Shown here: positions 56,170 through 64,000 of the stretch, one piece after another
Position numbering within the stretch: position 1 is the first letter of the stretch
Layout: every line of letters begins with the position of its first letter
NCBI RefSeq assembly: GCF_003026815.1
Contig: NZ_PYOG01000003.1
Span: 228,480-292,479, forward strand
Reading direction: 5' to 3'
DNA from: Photobacterium damselae
Lineage (GTDB): Bacteria > Pseudomonadota > Gammaproteobacteria > Enterobacterales > Vibrionaceae
DNA: 64,000 nucleotides
Made by a program: the position numbers and the translations under genes
The notes under the pieces: generated by a model
What the model saw: only the letters and a program-made list of their open reading frames with translations
What the model was told of the DNA's origin: nothing
Database searches by the model: none

Positions 56170-58122
56170 TTACATATAAATAAACTGACGATAAAGGCCA
56201 TCCAGTTTTGTTCTGATCGATTCTGAATTTTCTCCTTCAGGTAAACTTAGTAGCAACTTCTCAGTATCAGTTATTTGCTGACATAATTGAGCTAAGTTAG
56301 TACAAAACTCTGGATTGGCTGAACTTGAAGAAGTAACAAGTTCTTGACGAATAGATGTTATTGGATTGATTTGATGAAGATGATTATATTGAATTTGTCT
56401 AGAACGGCGGTCAAGTGATTCATCGATTGCTTGCTGCATTGCTGGAGTTACCTTGTTACCATACAAAATCGCCATTCCATTCTTATTTCTGGCTGCTCGA
56501 CCAATAATCTGAATAAGAGCTGCCTTTGACCGCAAAAAACCGGCATGATCAGCATCTAATATCGCGACTAACGATGCTTCAGGGATATCAAGCCCTTCTC
56601 TTAATAGATTTATACCAATTAAAATATCTAACTCTCCTGCTCGTAACTGCTCAATAATTCGTACACGATCCTCTGTTTTAACGTCTGAATGTAAATAGCT
56701 AACTTTAAAAGATTGTTCTTGCATATATTCATAAAGGGATTCAGCGCTTTTCTTAGTTAGAGTATTCACTAATGTACGTTCGCCCTTCTCTATGCGAATC
56801 TTTATTTCATCAAGTAAATTACTAATTTGATTAGAGGAACTTCGCACTTCAATCGTAGGATCTAACAGTCCTGTGGGTCGAATTATTTGTTCTACAACAG
56901 GTGTTTTAGCTTTAGATAATTCATAATTACCCGGTGTTGCTGACACAAATAAAGTCTGAGGTTTTATTTTTTCAAATTCATTAAAATCTAGCGGACGATT
57001 ATTCTTAGCAGAAGGTAGACGAAATCCATATTCAATGAGCGTCTCTTTACGGCTTTGATCCCCCTTGAACATGGCTGATATTTGCGGAATCATCACGTGT
57101 GATTCATCAATAAACAGTAAACCATCTTTTGGTAAATAATCGAGCAATGTTGTTGGTGGTAAAGTTGGATCTCTATCATTTAAATAACATGAATAATTTT
57201 CTAAACCAGAGCAATAACCTAATTGTTGCATCATCTCAATGTCATACATTGTACGTTCATAAAGCCTTGCCGCTTCAGTTATTCTATTCTCTTGATTGAG
57301 TTGTGCGACTCTTTGTTCTAAATCTTTTTGAATTAGCAAGCTCGCTTTTGTTATTTTGTCTTTTGATGCTGCATACAAAGTCTTCGGTGAAACGCGATAA
57401 CGTTCTAAAGCGCCGAGAGTTTTTCCTGAAAAAGGATCTAACCAATATAACTGCTCTATTTCATCATCAAGCATTTCAACTCGAATAGCGACTTTCTCTG
57501 ATTCTGCAGGGAAAATATCTACAATATCACCATGGCTTCGAAACGTTGCTCTTTCAAGTCTCTTTTCAGTTCGTTGGTATTGAAGGGATGTTAGTTGCTC
57601 AATAAATTGAGAACGGTTAATTTTCCGCCCTATATATAAAGGAATTTGAGCTGCTCGATATAATTCAGGCTCTCCCAATCCATAAATTGCAGACACTGAA
57701 GCAACAACGATAACATCCCGTTGTTCAATTAAAGCTTTCGTTGTTGAGAGACGCAACCGTTCTAATTGTTCATTAATTGCCGAATCTTTACGAATAAAAC
57801 GATCACTAGCAGGAATATAAACCTCAGGCTGATAAAAATCATAATAAGATACGAAATATTCAACATGGTTTTCAGGGAAAAAGCGCTTCATCTCACTATA
57901 GAGCTGCGCTGCTAATGTTTTATTATGAGCTAAAATTAAAGTGGGCCGCTTGAGACGATGAATGACATTTGCCATTGTAAATGTCTTTCCAGATCCTGTT
58001 ATACCTTGAAGCACTTGATGACTAGCTCCAGATTCGACCCCATCAACCAACTTTGCTATTGCCTCAACTTGATCCCCTGACGGTGAATAATCAGAATGCA
58101 GTATAAAAGAATTGTAGCTCAT
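56170..58122 (-). CDS. UvrB-like excinuclease subunit with degenerate C-terminal UVR motif
   Basis: DNA-damage recognition helicase-like protein (650 aa). The core of UvrB is intact: Walker A GITGSGKT (residues 40-47), the beta-hairpin region YFVSYYDFYQPEVYIPASD, VVASVSAIYGLG, GDIVDIFPAES, LLFIDESHV (DExH), SATPGNYEL and GINLLREGLDIPEASLVAIL with IGRAARN. The C-terminal UvrC-binding UVR motif is poorly conserved: the usual LEFExAAxIRD stretch is replaced by a Ser/Glu-containing segment. Length is shorter than typical UvrB (about 670 aa). It is unlinked to the usual moaA neighbourhood. A second, divergent UvrB or the only UvrB are both possible; genome data are needed. The ribosome-binding site is weak. 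Confidence 0.88.
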   Translation of the reverse strand: MSYNSFILHSDYSPSGDQVEAIAKLVDGVESGASHQVLQGITGSGKTFTMANVIHRLKRPTLILAHNKTLAAQLYSEMKRFFPENHVEYFVSYYDFYQPEVYIPASDRFIRKDSAINEQLERLRLSTTKALIEQRDVIVVASVSAIYGLGEPELYRAAQIPLYIGRKINRSQFIEQLTSLQYQRTEKRLERATFRSHGDIVDIFPAESEKVAIRVEMLDDEIEQLYWLDPFSGKTLGALERYRVSPKTLYAASKDKITKASLLIQKDLEQRVAQLNQENRITEAARLYERTMYDIEMMQQLGYCSGLENYSCYLNDRDPTLPPTTLLDYLPKDGLLFIDESHVMIPQISAMFKGDQSRKETLIEYGFRLPSAKNNRPLDFNEFEKIKPQTLFVSATPGNYELSKAKTPVVEQIIRPTGLLDPTIEVRSSSNQISNLLDEIKIRIEKGERTLVNTLTKKSAESLYEYMQEQSFKVSYLHSDVKTEDRVRIIEQLRAGELDILIGINLLREGLDIPEASLVAILDADHAGFLRSKAALIQIIGRAARNKNGMAILYGNKVTPAMQQAIDESLDRRSRQIQYNHLHQINPITSIRQELVTSSSSANPEFCTNLAQLCQQITDTEKLLLSLPEGENSESIRTKLDGLYRQFIYM

Positions 58123-58395
58123 AATCTCATCTCTATTTTCTCAATCTCATAAAAGAATACTAGTCAAAAGTTAGATAAGAGTTAGCATATCTGTGAAATT
58201 CACCAAAGTGTGAAATAGAACGCAAAGTTTAGAAAAATTAATCTTCATGCATAATATTGCCACAAAATCACACTTCCATTTACGTGTATTAATTGTCCAG
58301 TAAATGGCGCACATTCCTACTTATACTGAGCAATAAATCACTTTACAGTCGCAGTTATAACACTAATAACACTCTGTATTCTGTGAAGGTTTTGT

Positions 58396-60858
58396 ATGTA
58401 TAAAAATAAAATAACACCTCTATCTCTGGCAATTGCTATTGGACTTGGTCTTGTTGGTTGTAACTCTGATAGCGATAACAACTCCATCGGTAAAGTCTCT
58501 CCTCCTGTACCGACGGAATTAATTCAATATGTTAATCCATTTATCGGAACAGGAGCAGATGGGCATACTTTCCCTGGCGCAGTGTACCCAGCGGGGATGG
58601 TCCAACTCTCTCCAGATACAGAAATGGATGGCTGGGGATCTGCTGCAGGTTATTTTGATCATGGTAAGCAAGAAGATATTCCTGTGTACGGTTTCTCTCA
58701 TACTCATCTAAGTGGTACTGGTATTACTGACTTAGGTGATATTTTAGTTCTGCCATTCACCGATAAAAGTAATGCAACGTACAATACATTTGATAAACAA
58801 AATGAAGTTGCAGAAGCAGGTTATTACGCCGTTGAACTAAATCGAGGAGAGATTAAAGCGGAACTTACAACCTCTCCTCGAGTGGGTTATCACAAATATA
58901 CCTTTGCTGCTGATCAAACACCTTTTATTAAATTTGATCTTGACCATACATTAAACAAGAGTTGGGGAAATCGAACCACGATTGGCAATATTGAATTTAT
59001 TGACCCTTACACTATTCGTGGTATGCGCAGTTCAGATGGCTGGGCAAATAATCAACACATCTATTTCTATGCCAAATTCAATCAACCTATTGTGAAAGCA
59101 ACAGCCATGATTGACGGTGTAGAAACTGAAATAAAACTTCAAGATGATGCATTTGAAGCGGTCAAATCTATTGCCTATCTTGAATTTGCAAAAACAGAAC
59201 AACCTATTGAAATTAAAGTCGGTATTTCTCCAACCAGTACCGAAGGGGCTCAAAATAACTTAACCACTGAAGTACCTGAATGGAGTTTTGCAAACACCAA
59301 AAATAAAGCTCAACAAGCTTGGCATGATGAATTAGCAAAAGTAGAAGTAAAAGGTGGTACCGAAGATCAAAAAGAGATTTTCTATACCGCTATGTACCAC
59401 GCTCAAATTGCACCAATGATCTTCCAAGATGTTGATGGTACCTATCGTGCAATGCGAACCCAAGAACTAAAAGAAGCAGGTGATACACCAAACTACTCCA
59501 TTTATTCAATGTGGGATACTTTCCGCGCATTTCATCCACTTCAAACCATTATTAATCCAGAAAAGGCACAGCAATATGCTAACGATCTGATTCGTAAATA
59601 CCAAGATGGTGGCATTTTACCAAAATGGGAACTGCACGGGCACTATACTGGCACGATGATCGGTTTCCCTGCAGTTTCTATCATTGCCGATGCGATGGTA
59701 AAGGGATTAGATATTGACCCTCAAGATGCGAAAGAAGCTTCTGAGTTCACTGTGCGCTATCACGAAAAAGAGATGTTCCCTGATTGGACTGAAGACCAAA
59801 ATATCGGTGCAGCGAATGTCGTTCAAGTTAAAGTGTATGAAGAAAATGGTTTTGTGCATCATGGTTACTGGAACTCAGCCTCTTATACCTTAGAATTTGC
59901 GTATGGTGACTGGGCTATGGCTGAAATTGCACGAATGGCTGGCGATGTTCGTCTTCAAGATGAATTTCTCGCACGTTCGGATAACTGGCTAAATCATTGG
60001 GATGCAGAAACGGGCTTCTTGCGCCCTAAAAACCATCCAAATAGCTCTTCACCAAATAAACCACCACTTGCGTTTAACCAACCTGTTGATGAAACTCGTA
60101 TGGATGAATGTGTGGATGTTGAATGGCCTCAAGGCTCAGGAGATATGAAGCAACAATGTCCACTGCTGCCATTTGATCCCTACTACGTTGATGAATTTGC
60201 TTTTACAGAAGGAAATGCGTGGCAATGGAAATTTCAACCAATGCACGATTTTGATCGACTAAAGCAAGAGATCTATCAGGCCGATCTCGCTAAAGGAAAA
60301 GAGACCACACCAGAAAAAGCATTCCGAGAAGATCTTGATGAACTATTTACAGCACGCTCGTCAAATACGGGAGAAGAATTGCCAGATCTAACAGGTTATA
60401 TCGGTCAGTATATGCACGGCAATGAGCCCTCTCATCATATTCCATATTTATACAGCCAAACTGATGAACCATGGAAAGCACAAGAATATCTCGATCGCAT
60501 AATGAATGAGTTTTATACCACAGAGCCTACCGGTTTGATCGGTAATGAAGATGTGGGACAGATGTCATCTTGGTATATTTTAAGCGCATTAGGCTTTTAC
60601 CAAGTAACACCAGCAGATCCAACTTATACCATTGGTCGTCCACTATTTGATGAAGTGAGTATCGAGGTCAAAGGTGGAGAATTTAAGATCATTGCTGATA
60701 ACAATAGTCCTGTGAACAAATACGTTAAATCAGTCACAATCAATGGCAAACCATTAGACAATACGTTTGGTTTTGAACATAGCGAAATTAAAGCAGGCGG
60801 TATTTTACATTTTGTTATGACAGGTGATAAAAACGAAGCAATGAAAGCAGCGTTCTAA
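58396..60858 (+). CDS. GH92 family alpha-mannosidase, lipoprotein
   Basis: 820 aa. The signal sequence ends in the lipobox LVGC (Cys22), and Asn at +2 predicts outer-membrane retention. Glycoside hydrolase family 92 motifs run in order: VNPFIGTGADGHTFPGAVYP, GFSHTHLSGTG, SIYSMWDTFRAFHPLQTI, GHYTGTMIGFPAVSI, FTEGNAWQWKFQPMHD and NEDVGQMSSWYILSALGFY. GH92 enzymes are calcium-dependent exo-alpha-mannosidases (mostly alpha-1,2). An insertion with several Cys residues lies near residues 560-590. GAAGG lies 6 nt upstream of the ATG. It is divergent from uvrB and is the only carbohydrase in the window, so the target glycan is unclear. Confidence 0.93.
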   Translation: MYKNKITPLSLAIAIGLGLVGCNSDSDNNSIGKVSPPVPTELIQYVNPFIGTGADGHTFPGAVYPAGMVQLSPDTEMDGWGSAAGYFDHGKQEDIPVYGFSHTHLSGTGITDLGDILVLPFTDKSNATYNTFDKQNEVAEAGYYAVELNRGEIKAELTTSPRVGYHKYTFAADQTPFIKFDLDHTLNKSWGNRTTIGNIEFIDPYTIRGMRSSDGWANNQHIYFYAKFNQPIVKATAMIDGVETEIKLQDDAFEAVKSIAYLEFAKTEQPIEIKVGISPTSTEGAQNNLTTEVPEWSFANTKNKAQQAWHDELAKVEVKGGTEDQKEIFYTAMYHAQIAPMIFQDVDGTYRAMRTQELKEAGDTPNYSIYSMWDTFRAFHPLQTIINPEKAQQYANDLIRKYQDGGILPKWELHGHYTGTMIGFPAVSIIADAMVKGLDIDPQDAKEASEFTVRYHEKEMFPDWTEDQNIGAANVVQVKVYEENGFVHHGYWNSASYTLEFAYGDWAMAEIARMAGDVRLQDEFLARSDNWLNHWDAETGFLRPKNHPNSSSPNKPPLAFNQPVDETRMDECVDVEWPQGSGDMKQQCPLLPFDPYYVDEFAFTEGNAWQWKFQPMHDFDRLKQEIYQADLAKGKETTPEKAFREDLDELFTARSSNTGEELPDLTGYIGQYMHGNEPSHHIPYLYSQTDEPWKAQEYLDRIMNEFYTTEPTGLIGNEDVGQMSSWYILSALGFYQVTPADPTYTIGRPLFDEVSIEVKGGEFKIIADNNSPVNKYVKSVTINGKPLDNTFGFEHSEIKAGGILHFVMTGDKNEAMKAAF

Positions 60859-60879
60859 ACCGATTCATATCGATATAAT

Positions 60880-60950
60880 AAAGGATGAGACCTATGTCTA
60901 AGTTACCTCAAAGTCGAGGTTACTGAAGGTGTATGGTTTCATCCTTTTTC
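60880..60950 (+). terminator. Long hairpin terminator after the GH92 gene
   Basis: Outer stem AAAGGATGAGACC/GGTTTCATCCTTT (one G-U pair) enclosing an inner imperfect stem (GTTACCTC/GAGGTTAC), followed by a T-rich run. The sequence from here to 61155 is AT-rich with no other feature. Confidence 0.75.
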
Positions 60951-61311
60951 TTTTTTATGCCCTTTCACATAATGCGAAATAAATAACGAGTCACTTTTAA
61001 CTCATTACTTTTTCAGTAATATTCAACATCCTTCCAAGTTGATTATTTTTACTTCGATAATAAGAAAACTACTATGTAATTTCCTGCTTGCCGATTAAAA
61101 TACGCCATTATAAAAACAGTATTTTATTCTATTACTCTTTGACCTTTATTAGTACATGATTGAAGCAAAAATCGAAAGTTGAGGGCTTAAGCGTGTTGAA
61201 CGTTATTTACCCATCACTCAAAACCTCTTTCAAACCATCAATGACAAACGACTCTGCCAAGCATGTGTCGCGTTATCTTTTTTTATTGGATTTATTACCA
61301 CTTTTTTTATT

Positions 61312-62145
61312 GTGGCTTTTGAAATCTATTTAGAACTACTGGGTGAAAACTGGCTAGCATTAGAAAACCTAATCAAACTTGGATTAATTAACTTATTTTT
61401 CATTGGGTTAGAATTATTCTTATTGTTTGAAGTTGGCTTTATTACCACTGCAATTTTAATCAACAGAGCCAGTGCCCAATATCAATTTTGTGACAAAATG
61501 AAGGCTTCTTTGGTACGAGCTGTTATGGAATTATCAGAACCTACAGACAATATCCATGGTATTAAACCTTATAAACAGTACAGTAAATTCCGTTATATCA
61601 AAGTCGCTTTATACACAGGCAAAGATATTTTGAGTAACTTTGTCATTAAAGCTATTTTACAAAAATCAATTTCGCGTAGCAGTGTTCGCGTGTACATCCC
61701 TTTAGTCTCCACGTTGATCACTGGATTTTGGGATGCATGGGTACAGCAAAAAGCTCTCAGTGAAGTACGTTTGAGAATATCAGCTCGAGTATATGTACTT
61801 AACCAATTAGCCGAGTTAGAAGCAAAAGATATGAGTCAAGCTTATGTTACTGCCCTACTTCGTTTAATTGCGGTTAGACAGAGCTATAAACAAGAATGTG
61901 ACGTGAATTTAGAATATTTCTATGATCAGCTTTATAAAAGTAAACAATACCAGTTGAACGATCTAGAGTCGGTTGATCTACTACTAATATCGGTTAACGC
62001 ATTAACCAACGAAGAAAAAACAGAGCTGACGGTTATGATGGAATACCTGTTCTATTTTCGACGAAATCCGACCCGTAATGAAAAGGCGTTATTGTACAAA
62101 CTTGGTGTTTTACAGGCCTCAAAAAATAACCCATTGCTTTGTTAA
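61312..62145 (+). CDS. Membrane protein of unknown function, probably interrupted near its N-terminus
   Basis: 277 aa from GTG 61312. The same frame is open and protein-like upstream to 61183 (RVERYLPITQNLFQTINDK and a membrane helix), but an in-frame TGA at 61180-61182 separates it from an ATG at 61156. No other start codon lies between. The intact protein would be about 329 aa with the TGA read as a residue, beginning MIEAKIES. Two membrane helices (around SFFIGFITTFFIVAF and LFFIGLELFLLFEVGFIT) precede a long cytoplasmic helical region (KASLVRAVMELSE, VQQKALSEVRLRISARV) ending near NEKALLYKLGVL. I do not recognise a family. The annotated GTG start would drop half the first helix and has no ribosome-binding site. 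Confidence 0.6.
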   Translation: MAFEIYLELLGENWLALENLIKLGLINLFFIGLELFLLFEVGFITTAILINRASAQYQFCDKMKASLVRAVMELSEPTDNIHGIKPYKQYSKFRYIKVALYTGKDILSNFVIKAILQKSISRSSVRVYIPLVSTLITGFWDAWVQQKALSEVRLRISARVYVLNQLAELEAKDMSQAYVTALLRLIAVRQSYKQECDVNLEYFYDQLYKSKQYQLNDLESVDLLLISVNALTNEEKTELTVMMEYLFYFRRNPTRNEKALLYKLGVLQASKNNPLLC

Positions 62146-62160
62146 AAAACTAATTAATAG

Positions 62161-62196
62161 GGTAAACGGGAGAAACCTAATACCTCCCGTTTATCC
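62161..62196. terminator. Hairpin between convergent genes
   Basis: Stem GGTAAACGGGAG/CTCCCGTTTATCC with one G-U pair and an 11-nt loop, between the membrane protein and the hydrolase gene that face each other. It probably ends both transcripts; U-runs are weak. Confidence 0.6.
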
Positions 62197-62208
62197 TCTA
62201 TCACTGAG

Positions 62209-62712
62209 TTATAAACTTTCCAGCCAATTAGAGATAATACTGCCTATTTGCTCTACATCGGCATATTGATGGCGTTCACCGCTCACTTCAATACATTTGA
62301 TACATTTTTTTCCACTGACGACTTGATTGATTTCCTGAAACGAGCCAAAAGAGTCATGATTTTCTTGAATAATAAGGACAGGTTTTCCCTGGTTATCAAG
62401 AGCAGGAAGTAACGCTTTATCCTGTTCAGAATATAAACTCCAAGCAACACCAATAAAAACCAACTTATCCCAACTGATCTTACGCTGAGCTTTTAATGTT
62501 ATAAGAGTACCAATAGATTTTGTGATCACTACATCAAAATGTCCTGAAGGTAAGGACTGCACTTCAGTAGCCACATTGAACTCATCATCACTACCCCATG
62601 CACTAAAGTCATGAAGTGTAATTTCTTCATGTTTCCAAGGCGTTTGCACAATAATTCTTTCTAACCACGCTTTTGTTGCTGGCATTTTTCCCGGTATTGC
62701 TAAAATTTTCAT
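62209..62712 (-). CDS. Small alpha/beta-hydrolase-fold protein (167 aa)
   Basis: Starts KILAIPGKMPATKAW and has the nucleophile-elbow-like segment VVITKSIGTL, with Ser66 in KSIG where the first Gly of GxSxG is replaced by Thr. FIGVAWSLYSEQDKAL follows, and VLIIQENHDSFGS and SGERHQYAD (His148) form the likely remaining triad region. The short length and modified elbow suggest a minimal esterase/thioesterase-like or RBBP9/YdeN-like hydrolase; the substrate is unknown. ATG 62712 is the likely start; the preceding GTG (62715) is also in frame. Confidence 0.75.
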   Translation of the reverse strand: MKILAIPGKMPATKAWLERIIVQTPWKHEEITLHDFSAWGSDDEFNVATEVQSLPSGHFDVVITKSIGTLITLKAQRKISWDKLVFIGVAWSLYSEQDKALLPALDNQGKPVLIIQENHDSFGSFQEINQVVSGKKCIKCIEVSGERHQYADVEQIGSIISNWLESL

Positions 62713-62941
62713 CACTCAACCCTATTTTAATTTATCTACGTCTATCATACCGCCAACAATAAACATCATGTTGAATAAAAACGTAAAATTAGAATGAAGA
62801 AAACAATTTACTTTATTGATATGAACAGCTTGAAAAACGTGACTTTTAGTACTATTTCTTTAAAGATTATTCGCTATGATAAGTAAAATATTCCTCTTAA
62901 AAATCAGCAAGAAAAACTCATTAACAATAAAGGATTTTGGT

Positions 62942-63781
62942 ATGACAAAACATGCGCTTGTGGTTGAAGGTGGGGCAATGCGAGGCATATTTGCAACAGG
63001 TGTCCTCGATGCTTTTTTAGAGCATGATTTTAATCCTTTTGACTTCACAATTGGTGTATCGGCAGGCTCTGTTGTCTTGATGGGCTATTTATGTAAAGAC
63101 TATCAACGCAACTATAAAGTGATCACTGAATATGCTCGTAGTAAAGATTTCATCAGCTATAAACGTTTCGTTGAGGGTGGCAATCTCATTGATATTGATT
63201 GGCTGTGGAAAGCCAGCGTTGAACATCTGCCACTAGGCTTACACGAATATGAAAAGCAAGGTGTTCCTTTATTCGCAACAACAACAAATGTAGTAACAGG
63301 CGATCCATCTTATATAGAAGTTACAAGAGAGAATCTTACGGAGGTGATGACAGCAACCTGTGCCCTTCCAATTGTGTATAAGAATTTTCCACAAGTTAAC
63401 GGTATTGCTATGAGCGATGGTGGTATCGCAGATCCTATTCCTGTAATAGAAGCATACAATAAAGGAGCACGAGAAATTACTGTAGTCTTATCACACCCAC
63501 AAGCTCTCTTTGCTCACAACCGTCAAGTTCCTTGGCTAACTCGTCGAATATTTAAAACCCAACCCGTTTTTGCCCAAGAATTTTTAACCAAAGAAAGTCG
63601 ATATAACAAAGCACTATATTTCATAAAAAATCCACCAGCAGACTGTAAGATTAATGCAATCATCCCTGATAAGAATTTTCAAATTAAGCGATTAACCAAA
63701 AACTTAGATAAACTCGATGCAGGTTATCAGCAAGGACGCAATGCCGGACTCTCTCTTGTAAAATCTTACTCAAATCACTAG
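62942..63781 (+). CDS. Patatin-like phospholipase/acylhydrolase (279 aa)
   Basis: Patatin catalytic signature: oxyanion loop GGAMRG (residues 10-15), nucleophile elbow GVSAGS with Ser40, and the catalytic Asp in SDGGIADP near residue 158. No signal peptide is present, so it is cytoplasmic or released by other means. AAAGGA lies 7 nt upstream of ATG 62942; the longer frame to 62876 has no ribosome-binding site and is not favoured. The C-terminal half (LTRRIFKTQPVFAQEF, AIIPDKNFQIKRLTKN) matches the YjjU-type bacterial branch. It probably hydrolyses acyl chains of lipids. Confidence 0.9.
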   Translation: MTKHALVVEGGAMRGIFATGVLDAFLEHDFNPFDFTIGVSAGSVVLMGYLCKDYQRNYKVITEYARSKDFISYKRFVEGGNLIDIDWLWKASVEHLPLGLHEYEKQGVPLFATTTNVVTGDPSYIEVTRENLTEVMTATCALPIVYKNFPQVNGIAMSDGGIADPIPVIEAYNKGAREITVVLSHPQALFAHNRQVPWLTRRIFKTQPVFAQEFLTKESRYNKALYFIKNPPADCKINAIIPDKNFQIKRLTKNLDKLDAGYQQGRNAGLSLVKSYSNH

Positions 63782-63790
63782 CTTTTCTCT

Positions 63791-63835
63791 TATATCCCCA
63801 AGTGATGACAATATATCAAGTCACTTGGGGATATA
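63791..63835 (+). terminator. Strong inverted repeat after the patatin gene
   Basis: Perfect 15-bp arms TATATCCCCAAGTGA/TCACTTGGGGATATA with a 15-nt loop, 10 nt after the stop codon. The T-run is weak, so it is a probable factor-assisted terminator or 3' stabilising hairpin. The rest to 64000 is AT-rich without a gene. Confidence 0.6.
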
Positions 63836-64000
63836 TCTACTATCAAACATATAAAAGACATTCTTAACAAAAAAATATGCCATTGACCTGTTTAGCATAT
63901 ATATCAAAATTTCAATTTTATTGAAAATATTCCATCACGGAAATACATACTAAATATAATTCATCTCTTATTTTTTATTTTATTCATCATAGAGATATTT

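Noticed and set aside
58180..58240. CRP site upstream of the GH92 gene
   Set aside because: A TGTGA half-site is present, but the right half fits poorly and the better-looking TGTGA/TCAC pair has the wrong spacing.
60890..60930. Tiny ORF inside the hairpin after the GH92 gene
   Set aside because: Ten codons lying inside the terminator stem-loop; the apparent frame is a by-product of the inverted repeat.
1..64000. CRISPR array, insertion sequence or prophage
   Set aside because: No short regularly spaced direct repeats outside coding repeats, no transposase or integrase genes and no phage genes were seen. The long repeats are in-frame protein repeats.

Overview
The window looks like a chromosomal segment of a marine gammaproteobacterium of the family Vibrionaceae, most probably Aliivibrio or a close Vibrio relative. 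The evidence is the AT-rich base composition, a norspermidine (carboxynorspermidine) pathway cluster, a lysine riboswitch in front of an AKIII-type lysC, a GalR-type regulator and a DUF2750 gene. Genus is inferred from gene content only.

Region 1 (1-37.7 kb, all minus strand) holds three tandem genes for giant, secreted, very acidic, repeat-rich proteins of the GEVED type. They encode 7228 aa, about 3902 aa, and a third protein that runs off the left edge and is interrupted by an in-frame TGA. The first two have Sec-type signal peptides, SdrD-B/Cna-B-like beta-sandwiches, a right-handed beta-helix segment, many GEVED domains, WD/propeller-like segments and a shared C-terminal DUF11-like module. 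The second adds an L-type-lectin-like domain and thrombospondin-3 repeats. The third has an N-terminal DUF4347-like domain. No known anchor or sorting signal is visible.

Region 2 (38-47.7 kb) is a norspermidine supply unit. On the minus strand lie diaminobutyrate aminotransferase, diaminobutyrate decarboxylase, carboxynorspermidine synthase and carboxynorspermidine decarboxylase (nspC). Divergent on the plus strand are aspartokinase III (lysC) and aspartate-semialdehyde dehydrogenase (asd), which make the aspartate semialdehyde that the minus-strand genes use twice. Both arms start with structured leaders: a lysine riboswitch before lysC, and a GC-rich leader before the aminotransferase that fits the DABA-DC-AT type of cis-regulatory RNA. 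The aminotransferase and decarboxylase are in one reading frame, separated by one stop codon.

Region 3 (47.8-53.6 kb) holds a small zinc-ribbon membrane protein, a tandem pair of exported RelA/SpoT-fold proteins, tRNA-Ser(UGA) and tRNA-Asp(GUC), a small membrane protein, a eukaryotic-type glutathione-synthetase-like protein with a promoter flanked by two matching dyads, and a DUF2975 + XRE regulator pair.

Region 4 (53.8-64 kb) holds galR and, about 0.5 kb downstream of it, a decayed duplicate of its 5' part. It also has a VOC protein, a UvrB homologue with a degenerate C-terminal UVR motif, a GH92 alpha-mannosidase lipoprotein, a membrane protein with a probable nonsense codon near its start, a small alpha/beta-hydrolase and a patatin-like phospholipase. 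No insertion sequence, integrase or CRISPR array was seen.
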